Positions 7,229-13,123 of a DNA stretch of 13,125 nt are shown here, one piece after another; the first letter of the stretch is position 1; every line of letters begins with the position of its first letter. The notes below the pieces were generated by a model, which made no database searches, was not told the DNA's origin, and saw only the letters and a list, made by a program, of their open reading frames with translations. Location of the stretch: assembly GCA_002383425.1 (NCBI GenBank), contig DFYV01000150.1, positions 4,833 through 17,957 of the forward strand, given 5' to 3'. The translations under genes were made by a program, and so were the position numbers. The stretch comes from Bacteroidales bacterium UBA4073 (lineage in GTDB: Bacteria; Bacteroidota; Bacteroidia; Bacteroidales; Tenuifilaceae).

Positions 7229-7310
7229 TCCCTCATTATCGGGTAATATAGCCCCAAAGAAAAATAACTTGAAGTTATATAAGAGTAAAAAATGGTTTTT
7301 AATTTTGAAC

Positions 7311-7345
7311 CTGAAATCTGGAATCTCGAATCTCGAATCTTGAGT
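7311..7345. repeat. Short heptad run (CTGGAAT/CTCGAAT)
   Basis: Five consecutive 7-bp units: CTGAAAT, CTGGAAT, CTCGAAT twice, CTTGAGT. A sister copy with the same leading AAATCTGGAATC occurs at 7564-7598. Confidence 0.75.
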
Positions 7346-7563
7346 CACCTCCGAAAAGTCTCTTACATTGCATGCAAACCAAAAATACACACGATTGAAA
7401 GAAAGCACGATTGTACGAGATGTATAAAGATTTTCATAATTTCCATTGGTCTGGATTTGTGTACATAGTGATTAATAGCGATATGTATTCTTATTTCTCC
7501 CATTTCGTTCTGTCGTGCTGTCTTGCTTTCATTCTTTCGTGCTTTCGTGCTTATCGGAGCATA

Positions 7564-7598
7564 CTCAATCTTAAATCTGGAATCTTGAATCTTGAATT
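7564..7598. repeat. Short heptad run (TTGAATC)
   Basis: Five consecutive 7-bp units: CTCAATC, TTAAATC, TGGAATC, TTGAATC, TTGAATT. Closely related to the run at 7311-7345, in the same orientation. It lies inside a spurious plus-strand open frame. Confidence 0.75.
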
Positions 7599-7645
7599 TT
7601 GCCATGGAGCAAAGCGTCTATCCTGCCCTTCGGGAAATTCCAATA

Positions 7646-7710
7646 CTTCGACCCTTCGATACACTCAGGACAAAGCTTCGCTCAGTACAAATCGGGACTT
7701 CGTGAATACA
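7646..7710 (+). repeat. Dispersed CTTCGAT/CTCAGG element with degenerate second half
   Basis: The core ACCCTTCGAT-CACTCAGG-CAA-GCTT at 7650-7678 matches the reverse complement of 12832-12864, differing by a few substitutions and short indels. It is followed by a partial second copy, CTTCGCTCAGTACAAATCGG (7676-7695). Two copies in opposite orientation within 5 kb suggest a dispersed intergenic repeat family. No terminal structure or transposase is seen. Confidence 0.65.
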
Positions 7711-7785
7711 AGACGTTGCTATTCGAAAAAAAATGGTAACCTTTGCAGGGACTGGGTTCGTTAAAAAACATTAAACCTACGTGGC

Positions 7786-9162
7786 ATGAAAAACATCCCC
7801 TACCACTCGTTTGGGCTGATAGTTGGTTTACTGGCTATGATGCAGATATCATCGGCGCATGCGCAAACAATTGCTAAAGAGATAAAAAACATTCCACCGG
7901 ATAGCGATTCCGCGTACGTCATAAAAAAGCTCGGCAAGCCTTCCGAGCGATATGTAGTAAACAGGTACTACTACCAGGGTAATCAAGCTGTATTAATTGA
8001 TAGCATCATACGGGACATCAGGCTTACCGAATCGCACAAAAAGATAGAAATTAAACTGAAGCGGCAGCTAAAAACTGAACAAAAAAAGGATAACCCCATC
8101 TCAAGTGTAAGAATTGGTATGAGTGTGGCCCAAGCCCTGGAGCGTGCCGGTGAACCCGATAGTATTGTTCCGGGCGAGGACTGGTACTACACCAAACGGC
8201 ATCGAATTGAGTTTTCAAATGGAAAAGTTACCAAAAGCGAGGTGCATCTAAAAGCTACGCTCGAAACGCTCGATTGGATATGGCTTAATTTTTCAGAAAG
8301 AAGTTTGTTACTCATGAACATCACCCTCGCCCTGATCATGTTTGGCATTGCCATGCAGATTAAGCTGGAGCATTTCAAACTTCTGCTTGTTAACCCCAAA
8401 CCTGTAATTATTGGATTTTTTTCACAATTCCTGGCGTTGCCACTGGTCACATTCCTTTTGGTATTGGTCATTCAGCCAACACCAAGTGTGGCTATGGGGA
8501 TGATATTAGTTGCAGCCTGCCCTGGTGGTAACATATCGAACTTCATCTCGTCGCTGGCAAAAGGGAATGTGGCACTTTCAATTACTTTAACGGCCATTGC
8601 AACCATAGTGGCAATATTTATAACCCCTTTTAACTTTTCTTTTTGGGGCAAACTATACTCCGCCGCATCAAACCTGGTTATACCCATTGAGATTGATGCA
8701 TGGGAAATGATTAAAACTGTGCTTATTCTGCTTGGTATCCCAGTGGTTCTTGGCATAACCTTTTCAAGCTTTTTCCCAAACATCGCCAACCGCATTTCAA
8801 AACCCTTTAAAGTTTTCTCCATTGTGGCATTTTTGGGTTTTGTTGTGGCAGCACTGGCTGCTAACTTTGGGTATTTCCTTAAATACATACACCTTATTGC
8901 GTTAATTGTAATTGTTCATAACGGTTTAGGGTTACTTGTTGGATATATCTTACCAGGCATTTTTAAACTTAGCAAACAGGACCGGAGAACTATATCCATC
9001 GAAACCGGTATTCAGAACTCAGGGTTAGGGCTTGTGCTTATCTTCAACCCCAACCTGTTTGACGGACTGGGAGGAATGGCTTTTGTTGCTGCTTTTTGGG
9101 GAATATGGCACATCGTTTCTGGGCTTGGCATTGCATACCTATGGTCAAGAAAACCCCTTTAA
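7786..9162 (+). CDS. Signal peptide + BamE/SmpA-like region fused to a BASS-family transporter
   Basis: The 458-residue protein has three parts. Residues 1-26 are a signal peptide (hydrophobic core 9-20, cleavage plausible after SAHA). Residues about 40-155 are soluble, presumably periplasmic: GMSVAQALERAGEPD (111-125) with YYTKRHRIEFSNGKV (134-148) resembles BamE/SmpA-type domains, and LGKP...YYYQGNQAVLID (49-72) looks like a diverged first copy. Residues about 170-458 are a full bile acid:sodium symporter (BASS/SBF) domain with about ten membrane segments, ACPGGNISNFISSLAKGNVA (244-263) and SIETGIQNSGLGLVL (404-418), whose Glu406 and Gln410 correspond to sodium-site residues in bacterial ASBT homologues. 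The frame is continuous. The substrate is unknown; small organic anions are transported by relatives. A phospholipid-type acyltransferase gene follows after 28 bp, probably in the same operon. Confidence 0.88.
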   Translation: MKNIPYHSFGLIVGLLAMMQISSAHAQTIAKEIKNIPPDSDSAYVIKKLGKPSERYVVNRYYYQGNQAVLIDSIIRDIRLTESHKKIEIKLKRQLKTEQKKDNPISSVRIGMSVAQALERAGEPDSIVPGEDWYYTKRHRIEFSNGKVTKSEVHLKATLETLDWIWLNFSERSLLLMNITLALIMFGIAMQIKLEHFKLLLVNPKPVIIGFFSQFLALPLVTFLLVLVIQPTPSVAMGMILVAACPGGNISNFISSLAKGNVALSITLTAIATIVAIFITPFNFSFWGKLYSAASNLVIPIEIDAWEMIKTVLILLGIPVVLGITFSSFFPNIANRISKPFKVFSIVAFLGFVVAALAANFGYFLKYIHLIALIVIVHNGLGLLVGYILPGIFKLSKQDRRTISIETGIQNSGLGLVLIFNPNLFDGLGGMAFVAAFWGIWHIVSGLGIAYLWSRKPL

Positions 9163-9190
9163 ATGTTTCATTTTATAAATTGCTCTCGTT

Positions 9191-10549
9191 ATGCCCATCA
9201 ATCGTGAACGAATAGAGGAATGGTCGAATGGATACTGGCTTTTACGGTTTTACCAGGACTTTATGTTTAAGCTTTACTTTAAAACCGAAATTGTTGGCAT
9301 GGAAAAACTCCCGCCAGGTGCCGCGTTTATTTTTGCCCCCAACCATCAAAACACATTAATTGATGCCCTTGCCATGCTTACGTTAAAACATGGCTGGCAG
9401 CCAGTTTTCCTTGCCCGTGCCGATATCTTTAAAAAATCAGCAATTTCAAAAATACTTACATTCCTCAAAATCTTGCCTGTTTACCGCATTCGCGATGGCT
9501 ACGAGAACCTATCGTTAAACGACAGGATATTTCAAAAAACCATGGATGTAATTCGACACGGCAACGGGCTTGTAATCCTTCCCGAAGGCAGCCATGTTGG
9601 GTTTAAGCGATTGCGCCCCCTGAAAAAGGGTATTGCACGCATCGTCCTTCAGACCGAAAATGCAGCTGACGGCTCGCTTAACATTCATATTGTTCCGGTG
9701 GGCCTCGACTACTCTAATTACGTTAAGTACAGAAGTAAACTTCTTATCAGAATAGGTGAACCTTTCCCTGTAAAGAAGTATCTCGACCTTTACCGACAAA
9801 ATAAGGCACTTGCCTACAACGCCCTAACCGAGGAATTGGCTGAACGTTTAAAAAACGAAATGATTCATATTGAGGATAAAGCAAATTACGACGATTACCT
9901 CTTCCTTACCCACATTTTCCCAATGTTTTACATCAAAAAAAACAATTTGTCCCCAACGCAAAACCAGGCTTTTGAGATTAGTAAAAGGTTGATATCAAAA
10001 CTTGATGGGCTAAAAGATTTTAAAAGCAGTACTTTTAACGCTATAGTACAGCTTACAAAAGATCTACGAAACCTCATTTTAAAATACCGAATAACGTCCG
10101 AATCGTTACCAGCCAATGCTGGCATTGCAGTAAACCTGTTCTGGATGATCCCCCTTTTTATCATTCTAACGCCATTCGCAATTTTTGGTTTTATCAACCA
10201 TTTTGTGCCCATCATGTTTCCATACTGGCTAAGCAAAAGATTCAAAGATGTTCAATTCCATAGTTCAATTCGCCACACAGTAAGCCTACTACTACTGCCA
10301 ATTGCATATACCATTCAGCCTGTTATAGTAGGATTGATTTTTAACAGCCTTAGAATTGCCTTACTTTACCTTTTTGCTATGCCAGTTACAGCAATTATGC
10401 TTTACCACTGGCGCAAGCTATACTACAAGATTATAGCGGTTACAAGGATAGCTGTTCTAGCGCAACAACATCCTTCCGAACTTAAAAGAATCAATAACCT
10501 ATACTACATGCTAATAGATGAAATTAAATCGATATACCAGGATGGGTAG
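9191..10549 (+). CDS. PlsC-type lysophospholipid/glycerol-phosphate acyltransferase with C-terminal membrane region
   Basis: Predicted to acylate glycerol-3-phosphate or a lysophospholipid at the inner membrane. The catalytic motif is APNHQNTLIDAL (49-60): His52 and Asp58 are five residues apart, as in the Gpt2/Sct1-like branch, rather than the HX4D of classic PlsC. The second motif ILPEGSH (129-135) replaces FPEGTR. Residues 1-300 form the acyltransferase domain plus a helical linker. Residues about 312-345 and 360-402 are strongly hydrophobic and likely hold three to four membrane segments. The total of 452 residues is long for PlsC but fits this branch. It follows the BASS fusion by 28 bp. 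The true acyl acceptor is not determinable; related multi-segment proteins in Bacteroidota are annotated only at family level. Confidence 0.87.
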   Translation: MPINRERIEEWSNGYWLLRFYQDFMFKLYFKTEIVGMEKLPPGAAFIFAPNHQNTLIDALAMLTLKHGWQPVFLARADIFKKSAISKILTFLKILPVYRIRDGYENLSLNDRIFQKTMDVIRHGNGLVILPEGSHVGFKRLRPLKKGIARIVLQTENAADGSLNIHIVPVGLDYSNYVKYRSKLLIRIGEPFPVKKYLDLYRQNKALAYNALTEELAERLKNEMIHIEDKANYDDYLFLTHIFPMFYIKKNNLSPTQNQAFEISKRLISKLDGLKDFKSSTFNAIVQLTKDLRNLILKYRITSESLPANAGIAVNLFWMIPLFIILTPFAIFGFINHFVPIMFPYWLSKRFKDVQFHSSIRHTVSLLLLPIAYTIQPVIVGLIFNSLRIALLYLFAMPVTAIMLYHWRKLYYKIIAVTRIAVLAQQHPSELKRINNLYYMLIDEIKSIYQDG

Positions 10550-10580
10550 CAGGTGGTGAAGGCTACGGAAGGGAGCAACT

Positions 10581-10633
10581 GTAACAAAATGTATCGTAAT
10601 TTGAATATTACGTATTGATTTTTAGATTGTTAC
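10581..10633 (+). terminator. Nested AT-rich inverted repeat downstream of the acyltransferase gene
   Basis: The outer arms GTAACA (10581-10586) and TGTTAC (10628-10633) enclose AAAAT/ATTTT and an inner perfect CGTAAT/ATTACG stem (10595-10600 and 10607-10612) around a TTGAAT loop. It begins 31 bp after the acyltransferase stop. It could be a weak or bidirectional terminator or a structured RNA 3' end. No long U-tract follows directly, so the terminator call is tentative. Confidence 0.35.
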
Positions 10634-10652
10634 ATAATTTTACGGTTAAAAA

Positions 10653-10680
10653 GGCGGAGGCAGAGGCGGAGGCGGAGGCA
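10653..10680. repeat. GGCGGA hexanucleotide repeat
   Basis: Four 6-bp units, GGCGGA, GGCAGA, GGCGGA, GGCGGA, then GGCA. It is a G-rich island in otherwise AT-rich spacer, directly before the heptad array. It has runs of only two G, so any G-quadruplex would be of the weak two-tetrad type. Confidence 0.85.
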
Positions 10681-10690
10681 AAGAAAGGAT

Positions 10691-10889
10691 AAAGGTTAAA
10701 GTTCGAGGTTCAAAGTTCAAGGTTCAAGATTTAAGATTCAAGATTCCAAATTCCAAATTCCAAATTCCAAATTCCAAATTACGAATTAATGATTCCTTTT
10801 TCCGAACAACGAACAACGAACATCTTTCAACCATCAACCATCAACCGTCAACTATTTTTCCGAACAACGAACAACCCTTAACCCCTAAT
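10691..10889. repeat. Heptanucleotide array with two 9-bp linkers (acyltransferase-regulator gap)
   Basis: Thirteen consecutive 7-bp units at 10704-10794 all end in TT: CGAGGTT, CAAAGTT, CAAGGTT, CAAGATT, TAAGATT, CAAGATT, CCAAATT five times, ACGAATT, AATGATT. A 9-bp linker CCTTTTTCC (10795-10803), GAACAAC twice, GAACATC, TTTCAAC, CATCAAC twice and CGTCAAC follow. A second 9-bp linker TATTTTTCC (10853-10861), GAACAAC twice, then CCTTAAC and CCCTAAT close the array. The order heptads-linker-GAACAAC is the same as in the other two arrays. Confidence 0.92.
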
Positions 10890-10903
10890 GCCCAACACCT
10901 AAG

Positions 10904-10944
10904 ATACTGGCTTGCAGCAGGCCGTGATTGTCCCACGCCAGTAT
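10904..10944. promoter_or_regulatory. 8-bp inverted repeat ATACTGGC / GCCAGTAT upstream of the LytTR regulator
   Basis: Perfect arms at 10904-10911 and 10937-10944 with a 25-bp spacer. Arm centres are 33 bp apart, close to three helical turns. The repeat lies about 65-105 bp upstream of the predicted regulator transcript start and is not part of the heptad array. It could be an operator, possibly autoregulatory, or an RNA hairpin; no direct evidence distinguishes these. Confidence 0.4.
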
Positions 10945-10972
10945 TTAACATTTTAGAACTTTCATCGTATAA

Positions 10973-11003
10973 TTGCTTTTGAAACCAAGTATTGGTATTT
11001 TTG
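10973..11003 (+). promoter_or_regulatory. Bacteroidota-type promoter for the regulator-ruvX-def operon
   Basis: TTG (10973-10975), a 20-bp spacer, then TATTTTTG (10996-11003), matching TTG/TAnnTTTG. The predicted transcript start, near 11010, is 14 nt before the ATG at 11024. It therefore excludes the upstream in-frame ATG at 10973 as the regulator's start. Confidence 0.65.
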
Positions 11004-11023
11004 CATGGATAAATTCAAAGCAA

Positions 11024-11776
11024 ATGCTTAAAGCTCTAATTATTGACGATGAAATTGCCTCGCTTCGCACCCTTGAGCTTCTTTTAGGACGGTTTGAACA
11101 GCATGTTGAGATTATTGGTGTAGCCCATTCAGCCCATGAAGGTATTGAAAAGGTTACCATGTACGACCCCGATATCGTTTTCCTTGACATTGAGATGCCC
11201 GGCGGTAATGGCTTCGATTTCCTTGAAGGGTGTCCGCATCGCAACTTCGATGTAATCTTCATCACCGCATACAACAACTACGCCATTAAGGCTTTTAAGT
11301 ATAGCGCTATCGATTACCTCCTTAAACCAATCGAGGTTGATGAGCTCCATAGCGCCCTGGAAAAGGTTATTCGCCGCCGATACTCAAACTTCGATGGACG
11401 CAATAAGTATTACGCTCTCTTCGAGAATATTAAAGAAATTATTCCTAAGAAATTGGTAGTAACAGCTAACGATAAATACGAATGCCTCGACATTGGCAAT
11501 ATCGTTTTTGTTGAGAATCTACCTAACGGAACGCTGATAAAACTTGCTGATGGCTCTCAGATTGAAGCCAGTAACCCGTTTCCCTGCCTTTGCCCATTAC
11601 TTGAAGAACGTAACTTTGGATTGATTAACCCGAATTGCCTCATAAATCTTAGCATGATCCGAAAAATTTCGAATAAACCCACCAACAATATTGAACTTAA
11701 AAACCATCGGATTATAACGGTTGACAACGAGTACCTTGAAAAGTTAAACGGCCAGCTTAAGAACATTTCAATATAA
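11024..11776 (+). CDS. LytTR-family response regulator
   Basis: A 250-residue two-domain regulator. The receiver domain (1 to about 120) has the acidic pocket Asp8-Asp9, phosphoacceptor Asp55 in VFLDIEMP, Thr81 in ITAYN and Lys101 in YLLKP. A linker leads to a LytTR DNA-binding domain (about 143-250) with KLVVTANDKYECLDIGNIVFVE and, near the end, INPNCLINLSMIRKI. I start it at the second in-frame ATG, MLKALIIDDE, because the first (10973) adds 17 non-conserved residues and lies within the promoter. No histidine kinase gene is adjacent, so its partner is elsewhere; many Bacteroidota LytTR regulators pair with 5TM/7TM-type LytS-like kinases. ruvX follows after 6 bp in the same frame. Its target genes are unknown. 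Confidence 0.92.
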   Translation: MLKALIIDDEIASLRTLELLLGRFEQHVEIIGVAHSAHEGIEKVTMYDPDIVFLDIEMPGGNGFDFLEGCPHRNFDVIFITAYNNYAIKAFKYSAIDYLLKPIEVDELHSALEKVIRRRYSNFDGRNKYYALFENIKEIIPKKLVVTANDKYECLDIGNIVFVENLPNGTLIKLADGSQIEASNPFPCLCPLLEERNFGLINPNCLINLSMIRKISNKPTNNIELKNHRIITVDNEYLEKLNGQLKNISI

Positions 11777-11782
11777 ATCGCA

Positions 11783-12202
11783 TTGGGCAGATTTCTTGCA
11801 CTCGATATTGGACGGAAGCGAACAGGTGTAGCCATTACCGATCCGCTCCGCATAATTGCATCGCCTCTCGAAACCATTCCTACCCACAAGTTGCTTGATT
11901 ACCTGAGCGAACTCTTTCAAAAGGAAAATATCGACATGCTGATTGTTGGTTACCCACGCCAGATGAACAATACCCCATCGGAAGCTGTTACCTATATCAA
12001 CCCCTTAATAAAATCAATAAAGAAAAAGTTTCCTACACTACCCGTTGAGCTTGTGGACGAAAGGTTCACCTCGAAGATGGCAATGCAGGCAATGATTGAT
12101 GGTGGCATGAAAAAAAAGGACAGACAGGATAAAAGCAATGTAGATAAAATCAGCGCTGCTCTAATTCTTCAAAACTACATGGAGGGTTTAAAATATAAGT
12201 AG
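11783..12202 (+). CDS. ruvX: Putative pre-16S rRNA nuclease / Holliday junction resolvase-like YqgF (RuvX)
   Basis: An RNase H-fold nuclease; YqgF of E. coli is implicated in 16S rRNA 5'-end maturation, and the family was first proposed as an alternative Holliday junction resolvase. It has 139 residues, the usual size. Metal-binding acidic residues are in place: Asp8 (FLALDIGRKRTG), Glu93 (LVDERFTS) and Asp121 (SNVDKISAALIL). The start is TTG at 11783, giving the typical MGRFLALD. No ATG is possible, because the preceding regulator's TAA lies in the same frame only two codons upstream (TAA ATC GCA TTG). It is probably in one operon with the regulator and def. Confidence 0.93.
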   Translation: MGRFLALDIGRKRTGVAITDPLRIIASPLETIPTHKLLDYLSELFQKENIDMLIVGYPRQMNNTPSEAVTYINPLIKSIKKKFPTLPVELVDERFTSKMAMQAMIDGGMKKKDRQDKSNVDKISAALILQNYMEGLKYK

Positions 12203-12210
12203 TAATTTTG
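12203..12210 (+). promoter_or_regulatory. Possible internal -7 element for def
   Basis: TAATTTTG immediately after the ruvX stop matches TAnnTTTG and would start transcription about 11 nt before the def ATG at 12228. No TTG is found at the expected -33 distance, so def may instead rely on the operon promoter. Confidence 0.35.
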
Positions 12211-12227
12211 CGCAAAATTTTGATTAG

Positions 12228-12779
12228 ATGATACGAACGGTTTACATTTACGGATCGCCGGTGTTACGCAAGGTAGCCCAGAATATTAACCCCGATTATC
12301 CCGAACTGGAAGCCCTTATTCCTGACATGTTTGAAACCATGAAGCAGTCGGATGGAATTGGTTTGGCCGCTCCTCAAATTGGCCTTTCCATCAGGCTATT
12401 TGTTATTGATGGCACACCGCTTGCCGACGATGACCCCTCACTCAAAAACTTTCGCAAAGTTTTCATTAATGCCCAAATGGTTGAACGCTTTGGCGAAAAG
12501 GTGATTTACAACGAAGGATGCCTGAGTATTCCAGGCATACACGAGGATGTTGAGCGTGAATCGAAGGTTAGGATTCGCTACTACGACGAAAATTTTGTGG
12601 AACACGAAGAGGTTTACGACGGTATGGCCGCCCGCATCATTCTACATGAATACGACCATACCGAGGGTATTCTCTTCACCGATCGTGTATCGCCAATACA
12701 GAAACAGCTGCTACGGTCAAAGCTCAATGCCATGGCCAAAGGGAAATACAGTACAAGTTATAAGAGCCGAATTGGATAG
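12228..12779 (+). CDS. def: Peptide deformylase
   Basis: Removes the N-terminal formyl group from nascent proteins at the ribosome. It has 183 residues. All three metal-site motifs are intact: GIGLAAPQ (43-50), EGCLS (96-100, with metal ligand Cys98) and HEYDH (140-144, two His ligands and catalytic Glu141). The GCLSIPG and HEYDHTEG forms fit type I-like deformylases. It starts 25 bp after ruvX with ATG. No methionyl-tRNA formyltransferase gene (fmt), a common partner of def, is adjacent; the gene is followed by repeats to the window edge. Confidence 0.97.
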   Translation: MIRTVYIYGSPVLRKVAQNINPDYPELEALIPDMFETMKQSDGIGLAAPQIGLSIRLFVIDGTPLADDDPSLKNFRKVFINAQMVERFGEKVIYNEGCLSIPGIHEDVERESKVRIRYYDENFVEHEEVYDGMAARIILHEYDHTEGILFTDRVSPIQKQLLRSKLNAMAKGKYSTSYKSRIG

Positions 12780-12831
12780 AGAAATTGATGGTTCATGTAT
12801 TTACGAAGACATGGGATAAAGGATAAAGTTC

Positions 12832-12864
12832 AAGGCTTGCCCTGAGTGAAATCGAAGGGTTCGA
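12832..12864 (-). repeat. Dispersed CTTCGAT/CTCAGG element, second copy
   Basis: Read on the minus strand it gives ACCCTTCGATTTCACTCAGG followed by GCAAGCCTT, matching 7650-7678 on the plus strand. It is inserted within heptad-like sequence (GGATAAAGTTCAAGG on one side, CGAGGTT on the other), so it may have landed in an older array. Confidence 0.65.
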
Positions 12865-13123
12865 GGTTCGATATCCAAAATTACGAATTACGAATTACGA
12901 ATTACGAATTACGAATTAAATATCCCTTTTTCCGAACAACAAACAACGAACAAAACGAGTTAAAAGTTAAAAGTTAAAGGATAAAGTTTAAAGTTCTAAG
13001 TTCAAGGTTCAAGGTTCGAGATCCAAAATTACGAATTACGAATTACGAATTACGAATTACGAATTACGAATTAAATATCCCTTTTTCCGAACAACGAACA
13101 ACGAACAACGAACAAAACGAGTT
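12862..13123. repeat. Two tandem copies of a composite heptad repeat (higher-order repeat)
   Basis: Copy 1 (12862-12961): CGAGGTT, CGATATC, CAAAATT, ACGAATT five times, AAATATC, linker CCTTTTTCC, GAACAAC, AAACAAC, GAACAAA, ACGAGTT. Copy 2 (13010-13123): CAAGGTT, CGAGATC, CAAAATT, ACGAATT six times, AAATATC, linker CCTTTTTCC, GAACAAC three times, GAACAAA, ACGAGTT. Between them are AAAAGTT- and TAAGTTC-type heptads (12962-13009). The copies are offset by 148 bp and differ mainly in unit number. The array runs to the window end and may continue. The stretch 12780-12831 holds no gene I can support. Confidence 0.92.

Larger units (their letters stand above)
6796..7785. other. 990-bp gene-free region between rpsP and the BASS fusion gene
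   Basis: It holds the rpsP promoter, a probable SRP RNA with a -7 box (both minus strand), purine-rich tandem repeats (7079-7228), two short heptad runs (7311-7345, 7564-7598), an inverted repeat GAAAGCACGA/TCGTGCTTTC (7401-7410 and 7537-7546) and a dispersed CTTCGAT/CTCAGG element (7646-7710). I see no convincing protein gene. A plus-strand open frame at 7411-7764 translates repeats and is treated as spurious. A TAACCTTTG with one extra spacer base (about 7737-7745) is the only promoter-like string before the gene at 7786. Confidence 0.7.

Noticed and set aside
7401..7546. Inverted repeat GAAAGCACGA/TCGTGCTTTC as insertion-sequence ends
   Set aside because: The 126-bp interior encodes no transposase and has no flanking target duplication; the right arm lies in a simple CTTTCGTG repeat, so chance similarity is likely.
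7363..7605. 80-codon minus-strand open frame in the same gap
   Set aside because: It overlaps the same repeats in the opposite direction and has low-complexity composition; nothing supports translation.
7411..7764. 117-codon plus-strand open frame
   Set aside because: It translates repeats (the 7564-7598 heptads and the dispersed CTTCGAT element), is rich in Cys and Ser with no recognisable domain, and has no promoter or initiation signal.
10653..10680. G-quadruplex in the GGCGGA repeat
   Set aside because: G runs are only two bases long, so any quadruplex would be weak, and nothing ties it to a function.
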